Below are positions 1-16,062 of a stretch of DNA of 64,000 nt, piece after piece; the first letter of the stretch is position 1, and every line of letters begins with the position of its first letter. Under the pieces are notes generated by a model. That model did no database searches, was not told the origin of the DNA, and saw nothing but the letters and a program-made list of their open reading frames with translations. The position numbers were made by a program, and so were the translations under genes. Source of the stretch: Hevea brasiliensis (Eukaryota; Streptophyta; Magnoliopsida; Malpighiales; Euphorbiaceae); NCBI RefSeq assembly GCF_030052815.1, contig NC_079495.1:112122584-112186583 (forward strand), written 5' to 3'.

Positions 1-359
1 TGGAAAGAAAGAAACATGCACAGAGGGGTCAAATGTTTTTCTATTATTTTCTGTGGCCAGTTGCCAGTGGCTATAATTTTCAACGAAAAGCTCAAATCCC
101 ATTCCCAAGACCAAAGGTCCAGCCATTTCTTTTGGGCTAAATTCAGGTAGAAAACTACTCAAAAGTGTCCCATAGTAGTGGGCTCTAAGCCCTTCAAAGA
201 ATTGGTAACCTTCTTAACCATTCCATTCCTTTATAACCAACACATTGCCAAATTTATGCCCCAGGCCCATATCTAATTTCTCTCAGTCATTCTCGTCCCT
301 ATCCCATTAGGTACTGCAGTGGGAACAGTTAGGGGTAAAAATTTATCGGAGTCAATAGG

Positions 360-490
360 TGAGACCCATGCCCGCCTAGCTTTGGTTCGTGGCAAGGGCA
401 CAATGATTATAGGGCCACGTCCTCGGTTCGATCTCTCCTTCCCCATGTACCTATTGACCAAAAAAAAAAAAAAAAAAATTTGAGACCCAT
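360..490 (+). mobile_element. Short tRNA-derived SINE with target-site duplication
   Basis: A body of about 110 bp (370-480) is flanked by an exact 10-bp direct repeat, TGAGACCCAT, at 360-369 and 481-490. The body has a B-box-like GGTTCGATCTC at about 424-434, a weak A-box-like stretch about 45 bp upstream (TAGCTTTGG), and an A-run at the 3' end. Internal pol III promoter, A-rich tail and target duplication together are the hallmarks of a tRNA-derived SINE. The ATGTACCT near the tail also occurs in the SINE at 7836-7936, suggesting one family. Confidence 0.7.
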
Positions 491-2483
491 CTATGTGTAC
501 GCCATGAATGATATTGAATTGGGTAGATGTAATGTTCCGGTTCCATCTTTGGATTCTCCAGATTAGGTAATAGAGATGTGAATAGCAGAAGCTCCTTCAC
601 TCCTTGTTCTGTTCATTTTTTTCCCTTCAAGTAACCAAAAAGTTAAAGGAAGAGCATAATGATCAAGTGCCAATTAATGCCAGAGCTCCTTTAACATATA
701 GGTGGTTAGTTGCCAGTTGTTGGGGTTTGAAAATTTTGTGTGAAAACCGAATACTAATAGCAAGTAGTAATAGGGATCAAAACTCAAAAAGCAGCTTTCT
801 CCGTGGAGCCCTTTCCTGGTTGTAGGGGGCTGTAAACGCTATTCCTTTTGTCATTTCTCTAGTGGAACGTTGCCAAATGGTGCCGTTGGAAGGCTTTGTT
901 GGAATCTTTGGATTTGGATATGTCTTCTTATTCAACTTTATATTTCTCTCTTTTAATATAATGCGTGCCATTTCCAGGCTATCTATATGGCACTTAGCAC
1001 GCCTTGCATGCAGCTCTTGTTTTCTGGCCCTACCCACACACCAATATTTATATACGCGCAGATTGTCAGAGTACATGAAATCTTTCCTGCAAATTTCACA
1101 GGATTATCAATTATCAGTTTATAAAGCTTGAATCATTATGAAATTTATATTTAAACACCGACTAAAAAAATAAAATTTACAAATATATATGTTCTTACTA
1201 TCAGCCTACCAACTGAGATGGTAACCATGCCATAGCCTTAGCCTAAAGTATATAGGCAAAGTAATGTTTTCAATTTTCTGCATTTGCCACTTGATGGGCA
1301 TGTGCATTTTAATATAATAAGGGCATTAACAGAGAAAAAGGCTGTATTTTTTCTTTTGGTGGAAAGAAGGAAAAGAAAGACCATACATACGATTCTAAAG
1401 GTGATTTTGACCCTAGCTAATCCTTTATCTAACAATTCTTCACTTTTTGCTTAGTTTTGGCTTTAGAAAAATTTCCCATTAAAATTCTCTCCTCGGCTAA
1501 GTGAGGCAAATCACCTAGAAAATAAGGAAAAATTACCCTACGTAGGTGTTCATTTCTCTTTGTTTAATTTTTCCTCGCAATTATTGCACAGAAATGATTA
1601 CAATGGATTAAGTTCAACTCTTCTAAATACACTTTTAATACTCTAGCTGTGAAAGTTTATATGGAAGTTAGTTCATATATGGGCCATCAAAAAGGACAAA
1701 GGGAACATGGTTGACGAGTGGTTCCAAGAAGAATTTATCTATATGTGTGTGTGAGATTGGTGTTTGTTAATGCTTTTTCTGTATAGGTTTTGCCTTTTGT
1801 CTTTACAAATGGTAGGGTGAAATTGGGTCACAGACTGCTTGGGTAGTGGAAATCATTCTCTCCTCTTCACCTCATCATCACATCACACAAGCTTAATTAA
1901 TCACTTTTCAACTTGTGTTCAAACTTGTTACCTCTTCTCCAATATGTTCTTCTATCTCTTAGTGACGAAACCCTCCAATATACCTAGAGAAGTCGTAGAT
2001 TTTTCATTTCCCATAGATATGATGTAGAGTTGACTCTCTGTGAATTGTCTCTTCGAAAAGCAATATCAAATCATTTACCATTAGGTGTTGAGGGTTTCAT
2101 GATTGTGAACTTTCAAGTTTGAATTATAATTTAAATTAAATAAATTAAAAGAAATGGGAGTATTAGTAGAACAAGATTGATATTGGAGAATTCAATTGGG
2201 AAGCCAAAGTTGCATTATGAATTAAGAAAGTACATTATCTTTTAATATATTTGCAAATTAAAATAGAAATCATCAAAAGGGAAGGAAAAATATAAAAGGT
2301 TCTAAGAGAGAAATAAAAAGGAACTTTGCTTCCATTTCGAGACGCATAAAAGCTTAGGGTATAGGCTTGAAGCAGTCGTCACTCTTAGTTTCCCCATCAT
2401 TTCTCAATTCCAACCATGGCGATCACAAACACTACCCATCTCTCTTTTTACTTAATTTTCTTTTCAAAAGTTATCTTATTGTG

Positions 2484-2485
<2 letters not shown>

Positions 2486-2540
<55 letters not shown>
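2486..2540. repeat. (AT)n microsatellite
   Basis: About 27 uninterrupted AT dinucleotides in intergenic DNA. Confidence 0.95.
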
Positions 2541-2544
<4 letters not shown>

Positions 2545-3632
2545 TAAAAGAAAAACAGGCTTTTTTTTCAGAAAAAAAAAATCACAAATGCTTTCTGCTC
2601 TTAGCCTACTACTCAGCAGGGCAATTCTTTGCCTTTATCTTTCCATGGACCCCTATCAATTAGCTGGGAAGGACCATGCAATTGCACACCAAGAAATGAA
2701 TCTTTGCCCAACAAAGTAAACCACCTAAAAAGATTCTTATTTGAGTACATGCAGATAATTTGAATTGCAATGTCATTACATTATCTGTTTACTGTATTTT
2801 GAGGCTAACTGCAAATTTTTAATCAAACAATTTTTTAAGGGTTGTTAATAATAAGACTATATCCGATCTTCCATTAGATATACTTTCATCATGTCTTCAA
2901 AAGATTCTAAATAAATAAATAAAAATATAAATAATTGAAGATTTGGCCTTTGGGTTTGGAGTGCTTATCTAATAGTGACATAAAATGTCAGGATTTTTTA
3001 AGAATTTTTCATGTAAAAAAAATAATAAAGATTTGGGTTTGTATTTTTTTTTCTTTCTGTGATGATTCAGTCAGGCTTAAAGTGGACTAAAGCCGCCTTC
3101 TTTTTTTTTTTTTGCCCCCTGTGAAAACCAAAAAGAAAGCCTTCGTTGCTTGTATCTATTAACAATGAATAGTTGATTGAGCTCATGAATCATGATTCCT
3201 ACACAAAGCCATTTTCTTCAAAATTTGCATAAAGAGAGAGATGAGATATTCAGGAATATATTCACCATGGTTCTGTCTTTCAGAGAAGAAAAAGTATACT
3301 TGGGAAAAAGATCTTCCAATAGAAGATAGAAGCTATGCTACTATACAGTGTATACCATGTAATGTAATCTGATAATATTCATATGATTATATTTTGGCTT
3401 TACTTGTAATTAGTCTGACATTAAAGAACAAACACGTCTTCTCGTGAGCAAATTCCAGGGTTCAGTCCTCCATGGCAGATTCTCTCGTTTCAATTTTCAT
3501 TCTCTCTTTGCCTTTGTCCTTCCAACAGCAGCCAAACAGACCCTTACCCCGTTTTGATATGCTGAAATTTAAAATGTAGAATTTATTTATAAATATATTT
3601 CAGATAAAATTCATATTTAATATGTCAAAACT

Positions 3633-3717
3633 TAAAACATGAGTTTGTAGAATTTAATTTAAATATATGTTTTTTATATAAATGTGTTTAAATTAAATTT
3701 TACAAACTCATGTTTTA
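3633..3717. repeat. Near-perfect inverted repeat (MITE-like palindrome)
   Basis: Arms of 31 bp at 3633-3663 and 3687-3717 are reverse complements with one mismatch, separated by a 23-bp AT-rich loop. The surrounding 0.6 kb is unusually AT-rich. It could be the core of a foldback element or MITE. I could not define outer ends or a target duplication. Confidence 0.75.
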
Positions 3718-4242
3718 AATAAATGTAGAATTGAAAATTCATTTATATTTATTTTTTAAAATATTTCTTGATATACTAATCTTATATAATAAATAATATA
3801 TTCATAATTATATTTATTTATCTAACATAAAAATGTTATATTTATATTTTTTATTAAGATACATAATATATTTATATTTTATTATTAAGTAATTAAATAA
3901 TTTAAAATGACAAAATTCAACAAATAGTGTGAAAAATAGATTTTAGGGAAAAGAAATACAAAGTGAAAATGAGTAATTTTATTGTAAACATATTTGTGGT
4001 AAATTTTATGAAATTTATTTAGAAATTTTAACTGTTACAAATTTAATGTAATAGGTATGTTAGTAGAGTTCAAATTATAAAATTAAATTTTTTTTTTATT
4101 TTCAAACACAAAATTTTATATTTAAAAATAAATTATATAAAATTTTGTGGGATGTATTCATTCTAGTCTTCCGAGGGAACAATGTTTTAATAATAATAAT
4201 GCAAAACCCAGTACCCATCTCCTCTTCTGCCATGTTTTATTC

Positions 4243-7168
<2,926 letters not shown>

Positions 7169-7521
7169 CATTAATTCTTTGATGGGAATACAAATTCAAT
7201 TGTAAGTAAAGTTGGATTTGCTGTTGCAAAGAGGCACTTGATTGCATTGGTTTGTTTTTGTTTACTTGGATTTGTCCATGCTATGGAATGTAGAAAAATT
7301 TTGTAAAGATTTCGAGTAAAGGAAAAAAGGTTTTATTGTGAATTTAATTTTTTGTTTCTGTGCTATGGATAAATTAATGAATCTTCAAAAAATTACATAT
7401 TGTGTAAATTCTTAGAATAAAAAATGGTTGCAACTTGGGCTTTTATGAAATTTTATTGCATTACAATACAAGGAGGGGAAAAAAAAGATGTGTTGGATGG
7501 AGCAATAATGTATTTGCTTAG
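7169..7521. other. Convergent 3' UTR space between SCPL45 and NXD1
   Basis: Only 353 bp separate the stop codons of two genes transcribed toward each other. It must hold both 3' UTRs and poly(A) sites, so overlapping transcript ends are likely. No other feature was seen. Confidence 0.6.
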
Positions 7522-10500
7522 TCAAGAAGCTCCTAAGGAAGTTCTGCTGGAGCTTTTAGGGTGGGGAGAAACTGCAATTGGGGTTTCAACCTGCATTTTC
7601 AGACAACTGAATTGCAAAGCCAATATGGGTTTTGATAACATCACAGACATGCTTAGGCTCTGTTCATTGTCTTGGAGTTCTCCGTTAATAGTATCTACAG
7701 ATTGGCATTTGTGGTGGCCCAGATATTTTTCTGTGTCAGGCTTTGACGTTGGAAGTGGGCCTGATACTTTCGCTGGCTGCACTGCCCGAATCCTGTGACA
7801 GTTTATTGTGAAGCATATTCAGTAATCATTTCATCTGAACTCTTGCCTTAGCCTGATGGTAAATGTAAGCTTTGCTAGAAGCAGGCGTCAGTTCAAATTT
7901 CATTAGTGTAATGTACCTCTCCAATTCTAAAACAAAAATCATTTCATCACCCATAAAAGATTTGAAGTGACGGTTTTTGCAAATTGCAGTTGTAGACCCC
8001 AATAGAAGGAAAGAGGAACTGCTAGGGAAGTAAATGTGACATGCAACAACTTCTTCGCATACAGAAGAATAATTTTAGGACCCAAGTCTCTAAAGAAGAA
8101 TAGTCTTTCACCTACTTATAAGCAGAAAAGAAAAGATACCTGCACTCAATATTGCAGGAATACTTCAGAAGGCTGGGATTATGCTCCGTACGTCCACTGC
8201 ATTTTCACAACGTGGATAATTTTAGTTGCCATACAATACAACAGGTGATTCTTTAAGCACCAACCACTTTGAAATTTACCTAAAACTTGGTAGTGACATT
8301 TTGATTGCTGGCCCCATCCACTTGTCATGTGTCAGCCCAGTAACTTACATCACCCAAAAAAATAAGGGAATAAAGAATATGCAATAAGGAAACCAATGAA
8401 GACCTTTAAAGACGAAGTGCTGCATTTACAGAACTGTGCAGCAAAAATTTCTGATGAGAAATTTGTTGCCTAAGGAAGGGTGGTGGTTAATTCCCTAGAT
8501 AAATAACTATCTGGCTATATCCCTTAACAATTTTCTTAAATCTCCAGATATGGCAGAAGCTGCATCTACAGTAAAGGCAGCACAGCTAACAAACCAATAA
8601 GAAAAGCGATGATGCCTGGGATAAAGCATAAAAAGCCTCCGAGACTAAAACAACTAGCTGGTATGTGCAACAATGGTAAGCACTAAGCAGTGCTTCCTCA
8701 CATCCACAAAAGACACAACACAAAGAGAGGCTATTCTCAGTGCAACTGGAACAAGCAAGCATTTCATGGAAAATTTTACCAATTGAGAATCCAAGCAACA
8801 GTTTAGCTTGAAAGAATTGAAGTTTTCAATATAACCAACTCACCAACAGTTGCAATGTTGTTATTACACATGTTTGTCGCAGAAGAACCAGTAATTTCAG
8901 TCACCTGAACATCCATGCTATCCTTGGATCTAGAGCGTGCAGTACCCAAACCAATCATGTTGAGGAGGAAATTAGATGTAATCGTTTGCTGCCTAGGAAT
9001 CGCAGTAATCCTCTGTTTGAAACAGAGTATATTACAAAACAAGATAAGGTCTCATTTTCATTAATGAATGAAATTGCTCCTAGACTTGCTCTGATTGAGG
9101 TATGGTACAACCATAATCTGCCGTAGGGGTTAATTTCACTGAAAAAACTGAATACATGTCTTAGGCAATATATATGGGAGCCCCACTTGAAGAATAATAT
9201 TCCATGGTTATGAAGTAGCAGATATAGCCTATCAGAACAGAGTAATCAAATGCGTGTAATTGTGGAGTTCACAAATTAAAAATCACCTTAGAAAACTTGG
9301 CAACATGACTTGGGAGTCCAACTTCCTGCAAGCAAAGAGTGAAAGAATGATCATCGATAAGATATCATTTACTTTCAAATACTTCTAGTTCAGTGCCATT
9401 GCTTCTAGTTGAGGCAAATCCTGACAACTCCCATTCCTAAACTTCTGGCATAGTGGCCAAATAGCATCATATTCACACATGGCATCCCCATGTCAACTCA
9501 TGGAAGCAGCCTGAGTTACCAGGTTAAAAATAAAGGTGGCAAATTCCACGTGGGGTGGTCGTCTTGTTCTTTTTTTTTTTTTATTTTTCTTTTGTTCTTT
9601 TCACTTCAGAAGAATATTAGAATGCTATAAAAGCAAGTGCTTCCCAAATTTTTATAACATTTCACTCTGATGAAGGCCACCAGTGTACTCTTAAATTATT
9701 CAAACGATCAAGACGTTTCAATGAAAAATTTTACGGAATCAATTTAAATACAAAGCAAAATTTCAGAATTTGCACAAGGATTTTTGTGACCTTCCACCTT
9801 TCGTCCATGACAACAAGCATCATCACTACTTACAAGCACCCTGGCTGCCCATCTGTTGACAAAAAGGAAAAAAGGCCACTTAAAGTTCAAAATTATTTCT
9901 AGTTGATAACTACTAAAATATAATTGAAAAGAACATGCTACAAAAGCAGAAAGGGAACTTGCTGTTTTAGGTTCAATGGGTAGGAAACTGTGTGCTCCAA
10001 GTCATACTGAAAAACGATCCATGGTTTGTTTGATGCCTAAGTCACCAACTTGAGACCATAGCAACTTCGCAAGTTGCTGAGGCCACTTGCAGATAAATAT
10101 TTCAAAAGATGATTAATTTGATAAGAAAATTCTTTGAACAAAACAAAAGACATGCAAGCTACCAAGTTCGACTGACCCAATATATGTGTAAAGTTGAAAC
10201 AAGAACAAGATGGCCCTCGTCGAACTGAGACAATAAACCCAGATCAAGAGGAAGGCTATGGGCCCGGCAGTGGTACTTGAAGCAGGAAAAAGAAGGGTGC
10301 TTTCGCTTGTAAAATAATTATTTATTATTCATCATTAAAAACAAGAAGAGATAGGAGGGTAAACATACGCGCAGGACGTTGGAGGGTTCCACACGGTTCC
10401 AGCAATCACCACTAGCTGTGGATAGAAAAACACTGTTACTTGTGCTAGTGACCAATGAAATAACAAAACCAAACCATTTTCCTTGTCATGAGATTAAAAC

Positions 10501-11028
10501 AATCACCAAAGAACTGATTCAACAACCATACAAAGAAAAAATTATGAGTAAAGAGCATTAATCTACAACCTCATCAAATGTCCCAGCTGGACTTTCCTCG
10601 TAGTTGGCAAGAAAAAAGCCACCAAGAGTGTACCTACAGCGCAAAAATGTGAATTATGGGTGAAAAAGGAATTCTTGAACTGATTAACCCAGCCCTTTGC
10701 CCCTTCAAAGTTCAAAAAATGATCATAAAAAAATTATAATAATCGCTTATATATACCCAAAAGCTTCAACTAATCTGAACTCTTTTGGAATTAACGCTCG
10801 AGCTGTTTCTGCTTTCACAAGATGAAGCTGGTACAAGGCACTGAATGAACATTGAGATCATTAAAGAATCTCCATGTATGGTACTGCTATATTATGAAGT
10901 TTAGCCATAACGAGAAAAAAAAAAAAAAAAAAAAATTGAAGTAGAGATTTATGAGATACATGCCTGCCTTTAAATATCCAAGGAGGCTTCCCGTAGCCTG
11001 ACGAACATTTTGTTTCCGCAATTTCCAT
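7522..11028 (-). CDS. NXD1: NXD1 homologue (neoxanthin-deficient 1), 10 exons
   Basis: Predicted 304-aa protein with an acetoacetate-decarboxylase-like fold. Its tomato relative NXD1 is needed for neoxanthin accumulation, though its biochemical role is not settled. Exons on the minus strand: 11028-10964, 10840-10757, 10633-10570, 10415-10369, 9852-9798, 9325-9287, 9012-8844, 8343-8280, 8196-8140, 7792-7522; phases all agree. Family-typical stretches include GYGKPPWIFKG (exon 1), ALYQLHLVKAETARALIPKE (exon 2), GGFFLANYEESPAGTFDE (exon 3), VWNPPTSCAWAARVLV (exons 4-5), MGPAIKMSLPSFSGRTE (exons 8-9) and SVMLSKPILALQFSCLKMQV (last exon). Intron 1 starts with GC (minus strand AG|GCATGT). No start upstream keeps the frame, so the ATG at 11028 is chosen. 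A SINE sits in the last intron. The gene seems intact. Confidence 0.88.
7824..7948 (+). mobile_element. Intronic SINE in NXD1, with 12-bp target duplication
   Basis: A body of about 101 bp (7836-7936) is flanked by the exact 12-bp repeat AATCATTTCATC (7824-7835 and 7937-7948). It has an A-box-like TTAGCCTGATGG, a B-box-like AGTTCAAATTTC about 50 bp later, then ATGTACCT and a short A-rich end. It lies in the last intron of NXD1, in antisense to that gene. Confidence 0.72.
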
Positions 11029-12022
11029 GATTTCAGATAGCGATTCACAACATTTGGAGATGCCAGCAGCAGTTCAAACTCCAACCCACGATCCCTACCG
11101 AAATGCAGCAATATCGGTTCTTTTTATTTGACTTGAGAGAAATTCTATAAACAATTAATAGATCTGCATTCTTCATTGCCCTGTACTCTCATACTATGTA
11201 AACTATTTAGAAAAGCTCTCTAATAATAGAAAATCTTGAGATATGCTAGGCACTCTCGCATAGTTCATCTAGACTTTTAAGTACAAGAACTCTAAAAGAA
11301 AATTCAAGTTCTGTTCAGACAAGATTCGGAGGAAAAAAAAATCCTGCATGAACACTTTGAAGCATATTAAACTTCAGATTTTTTTTTCCCTTTTTCCGGA
11401 TAAAGCCGATCATCACAAGGCTCCAAATTATTTCATGAAGATAAAGAAACTGTTACATCCAGTTCATTCAAATTTGAGAGAATGGAACACAAGACATGAA
11501 ACACCTATATGCTTCAGCCGAGGATAACATGCAGGGAAAATACAGTTGCCAGAGAGATTCTAAAGTCAAAAGAAAATAATATACCCATGGAAGACTAGCA
11601 TAAGAGGAGGCTAAGAAGTGAGTACAGGTAGTACTAAACCATAAAGGAACTCTAATAAAAATAACAAAGAAGCAAAACCCATCTTATATTTAAGAACATG
11701 GACAAAAAAAATAAAAAAAATAAGGAAAGAAAAGAAAGAAGAAAACCCTTTACTTGGAGAAGCGTTGAGTGGAAAGAGTCGAGCTCACAGTTGCCAAAAT
11801 TTGAGTGCAGTTTATGGGGAGAGTGTGGACGACACAGAATTTATGGGGGAAGAGAGAGAAATTAGGTGGGGGGTCGTGAGCTAAGCAATCAGAGGCAGCA
11901 GAAGTGGATAGGCTTTTATCTGTCCATCCATTCATTTTATCATACGTGAGCAGTGAGTTCATTTGGCGCCAACCGAATTTAACAATACCATTCACCGACT
12001 GAACCATTTGTTCTGTTGGCAA
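11029..12022 (-). promoter_or_regulatory. NXD1 upstream region, probable 5' UTR intron and promoter
   Basis: Nothing coding was recognised here. On the minus strand a good donor (CTCCAA|GTAAAG) near 11757 could join a non-coding first exon (about 11757-11900) to the first coding exon near 11030-11110. That would make an intron of roughly 650 bp in the 5' UTR, which is common in plants. No clear TATA box was found. Confidence 0.35.
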
Positions 12023-12591
12023 ATTATAAAATACATCTCATGCATTAATTTTAATTTTTTTTTAATTAGTATATATATATATATATATATATATAGTTAA
12101 AACTTGACATTTTAGAAAATAGGATACACATTTTACTAGTATAGTAGCATATTCATCGAGTGCATTCATAATTTATCTATCTTATTTATAATATAATATA
12201 ATTAAATTTTTATTTGTATATTATATGAGTATAATCATTCTTAATATATTATTTAATTAATAAAAATATAACTATATAGCGTTTTTTATCAAAACTATAT
12301 AGCATTTTCTATATCTATATTTAATTATTTCAAATGCTTTAAAAATGTATTTTAAAAGGGTTTATGAAAATATAAAAAAATAAATACAAAAAATAAATAA
12401 CAAATTGAAAGTAAATATAAAGAATAAAATGTATATAAATAACCTTTTATAAGATGAAAACTACCTTAGTAACATTTGTGAAAATTATTTTTTTATTTTT
12501 TAAATACTTTGATTATTAAAATTTCATTTGATAAGTTTAAGAAAAAATCATAATTGGATATTGTATCTTCCATTTGTATTAGGGGTTTGCT

Positions 12592-12829
12592 TAGGGGTGA
12601 GCATTCGGTTCGAACCGAATTAAATTATCAAAATCGAATTATTATATTTTAAAATCGAACCGAAATAAATGAAAAATCGAATTGAACCGAATCACTTTAT
12701 TTCAGTTCGGTTCAAATCAATCAGTTTTCGAATTTTGCTTAATTTTTTAATTTAGACATGATTTTCAAGTTATTTTGTTTGATTTTAATCTTAGTTTGAA
12801 CCTAATAACCATTAACCAATTAAATTAAG

Positions 12830-12865
<36 letters not shown>

Positions 12866-13091
12866 CATAAATTTTTCATAAAAATAAATTAATTCAAAAA
12901 TAAAAAATACTAATCGGTTCAGTTTTATTCAAATCGATTTTCTTTCTTAAAAATCGAACCGAACCAAAATAACAAAAATTTTTAAAATACAAAACCGAAC
13001 CAAACCGAATTATATCAAAACCCAAACCGAATTACTGAATTAAAGCTGTTCGGTTCGATTTTTCAATTTAAACCGAATAATGCTCACCCCT
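12592..13091. mobile_element. hAT-type non-autonomous element (MITE) with terminal inverted repeats
   Basis: The left end AGGGGTGAGCATTCGGTT is matched, inverted, by AACCGAATAATGCTCACCCC at about 13071-13090. The interior is AT-rich with repeated CGAACCGAA-type motifs and an (AT)n run at 12832-12862. There is no open frame. The GGGGTGAGCATTCGGTT terminus is common in plant non-autonomous elements. A 5-bp TTGCT occurs just outside both ends, but an 8-bp hAT duplication is not clear. Its right-end fragment is repeated at 17084-17131 by the tandem duplication. Confidence 0.7.
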
Positions 13092-13914
13092 TGCTAGTTT
13101 GATTTTTGATGTATAATATATATCAGTCTATATAGTTTATAAATGTGATTCTTGTTTTTCCTAATATTAATTAAATTATAACTGTTGCCATAAACTTTTT
13201 TATTATAAGGAATTAAGTACATAAAGGTGACCTTACTTTATATAATTTGTAATTATATATACTCTTAGTTTTCTTAGTATTAATTAAATTATAATTATTG
13301 TTATAAATTTTTTAATATAATAAATTAAGTATATAATTTTACAATTATAATGGACAATAAAAAGGTAGCTTATCTATGTAAATATTACAAAAATGAGGTG
13401 AAATTTATAATATTTATGTAGATGTACAATAATATATTTTTATTATAAATATCTATTTAATTTATATTGATAGAATTAAAATATTATTTTTTAAATAAAA
13501 AAATATTTATATTTTATCATAAACCAAATAAAAATATATTAAAAAAAAACCATTTGAGAGAAAATTATACCTACGATTTTCTTAATCGTTTGATGTTTAA
13601 TGTGTCTAAAAATGGAAAAGATATTAGATTAGTAATAATGGTTGCTTTTTTTTAAGAAGAAAATCGTGAGACACAATACATTTTTATAATTTTTAAAATT
13701 AAACATATATAAAAGTTAAGAATTTTTAATTCAATAACTATATAAAAGAAATTAACTAATTAACGCAGTTAATAAAGAAGAGGAATAGTTAAATAATTCA
13801 AATTGATTTATTAATTTAAATATTGATAATATATACCACTAAATACAAATAATATAAATATCATTTATTAAAAATCAAATTTATTATATTTGTGCTATTA
13901 TTTTGCTAATGTTA
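13092..13914. other. AT-rich intergenic DNA inside duplication copy 1
   Basis: No gene or recognisable element. The same stretch recurs at about 17132-17959 in copy 2. It ends at the ATAAC target duplication of the solo LTR. Confidence 0.6.
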
Positions 13915-13919
13915 ATAAC

Positions 13920-14362
13920 CGTAACACTCAAGCTGAACAGACGAGCTGAACAGACAAGCTGCAGGAGCCGCTTAGAAAACGGGTCAAAATTACAGTCCTC
14001 GCCACCATTTTCAGATGCCTCGAATGCGTTCTAAGTGTCAGAATCAACGTTGGTAGACCTGAACTCTAAATTTTCTTATTTACATAGTATCAAATTTAGA
14101 ACAAAAATACATAAAATATTCGTGGGTAATTAGAAAATTATAATTCTTTTTGCAATAGCCTTATAGCATTATTAAGGACTGCAGGGTAAAATTTTTAAAT
14201 TTTTAGAGCTAACTTGAATGATTTTTGCAGAATGCCAGCTTTAGGAGCTACAACTGAATTTTTTGATTTTATGAGTTTTGTCTTGTTTGGAGGGCCCAGG
14301 AGGGGCCATATGATGTTAATGAGATGTGGATATAGGACTTGTGATTTTAGAAGTGTGATTTG
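13920..14362 (+). mobile_element. Solo LTR 'D', left fragment (duplicate copy 1)
   Basis: Starts CGTAACACTC (from TGTAACACYC), directly after target site ATAAC (13915-13919), and stops where the 3' LTR of element B begins. It aligns to the inverse of the other LTRs of this family, so D lies in the opposite orientation. Its matching right part is at 33299-35404. Copy 2 of the same piece is at 17965-18394. Confidence 0.8.
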
Positions 14363-16062
14363 TGTCATGACCCAACCTATGGGCCGGACCGGCACTAGGA
14401 TCTAGGCCAGCCTAAAGCTTCCGTAAGTCTGACTAATCCTTAACCCAATCCTAAAGCCCATTTAAGCTCAATTTCAAGAATTCAACTGAATAGAGTTCGG
14501 TCATAATATGGACCATACAACGGGGAGTTTTTAACTCGTCCAACCTGTAAACACAATATATATATAACAATTTGGGGAGCTCAGCTCACCCTCCACATAC
14601 TCATCAAGTCATAAATCAAATGAGAGCTCAGCTCCCTCATCCAATCTAATCATACTCACACATACATGCATTTAATGTTCATGCGGAGTCTAAAATTTGG
14701 CTAAATTGTACAAAATATATTAGATATTACTAATTAACTTGCGAAGAAAAGAAGCAGGTTAGTCATAACAAGTAATCCTCCTATAGCCTGAAAAAATAAG
14801 TTGAACAAGAGTGAACGTTTGACTTAGAGAGTAAAATACTAATTTTAACTATAATTTCTATAGCTACCTAAAACTAATGCATCATAAAGAGTGGAATGCA
14901 ACACCATTAAAATTTTCATACACATCACGTCATAACAACCAAAAGGCAATTTGGAGCACTCACACACCCAATAATATTCAAACAGTACATATATGGGAGC
15001 TGATTCCCTATACAGCTCTCTTGATCCAACCTTTGCCAACGAGTGTCTCTCTACCCCGACTTATCCATAAAGGACCGGGTCCCAGCGAGTGTCTCTCAAG
15101 CCGCGTCTACCCGTCCTATCCATATCCAATACCACACACCATATGCACGCTAACTGCTCCAAATTATCATAAACAACAACCATGACACTTCATCAATTAA
15201 GAATGAAATATAAAACTTTCTTGGTATTTAACTACATAGATACATATTTATAAGTGATGCATGGACATGTTTGAACATATAATAATATTGAAATTATAAT
15301 TAAAATTAATATTTTACTCACAGACTTGACTCGAGGTCACTGTGGCGGCTGGGCAGAAGAGGAAGGCTGTTCTGGCTCACCTGACAATTTCATTATAATT
15401 ATTTAATATATTTGACTCAATAAAAGCTTAAAAATGACCAAAGACACCCTAAGTCATGACGAAAATCCGGTAGAATCTCCCCTATACCTAGGACCTACTC
15501 AACCTGCAAAATGGCTTAAAATGTACTTCTATATCCACAATTCACACATCCACAACTCAATCACATCACATGGCCCCTCCTGGGCCTATTCAAACAGTCA
15601 ACAACCACAATTTGAAAAATTATAATTTAATCCCTATAACTAACCCTTTTGCAAAAAACTGCCCAAATGAGCTCTAAAAATTCTAAAACTTTGCTCCGTG
15701 GTCCTTAGCAATATTATTAAGTTAATGCAAAAGAAATTATAATTTTCTAATCTACCACGAATATTCTATAAATTTTTAATCACAATCAAGCCTATATAAT
15801 TAAGAAAAATAGGGGTTCGGGTTAACCTATGCCAATTCTGACCCTGCGAACGCGTCCAGAACATCTGAAAATCGTGGGGTGGCTTATAATCTCGATCTAA
15901 TTCTGAAACTTTTTGTAGCACATGCCTTGCCCAAAATTACAAACTGAGTAATCATAAATTTTCGCGAATAGAAGGTACCTACGCGAAGCCCACAATACTA
16001 GGGGTTAGACTAAAATATTTATATTTATATATAAAATAATAATTTGAAAATTAGGGGTGTTA
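14363..16062 (-). mobile_element. Element B 3' LTR, duplicate copy 1 (about 1.70 kb)
   Basis: Begins TGTCATGACCCAACC and ends GGGGTGTTACA, the TG...CA ends of this Ty3/gypsy family (on the minus strand TGTAACACCCC...). It is preceded by ATTTG, B's target site. The C-run at 16065-16083 just after it is, on the minus strand, the purine-rich tract expected next to a 3' LTR. Confidence 0.88.

Larger units (their letters stand above)
1..4240. other. Intergenic region, AT-rich
   Basis: No coding region could be supported on either strand; the open frames are short and match no family I know. It holds a small SINE near 370-480, a long AT microsatellite, and a near-perfect palindrome at 3633-3717 inside very AT-rich DNA (about 3550-4170). 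The last part is presumably the promoter region of the carboxypeptidase gene that follows. Confidence 0.6.

Noticed and set aside
7424..7798. 124-aa plus-strand open frame after SCPL45
   Set aside because: It lies opposite the last coding exon of NXD1, whose minus-strand frame has clear family sequence. It has no ATG-linked domain of its own.
8580..8840. Small minus-strand frame inside NXD1 (70 aa from about 8798)
   Set aside because: It lies in the intron between exons 7 and 8 and does not match the family; the true exon 8 is at 8343-8280.
14877..15185. 102-aa frame repeated at 18907-19215, with relatives at 32014 and 62404
   Set aside because: It repeats only because it lies within the LTRs. 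Frames differ between LTR copies, so it is not a conserved gene.
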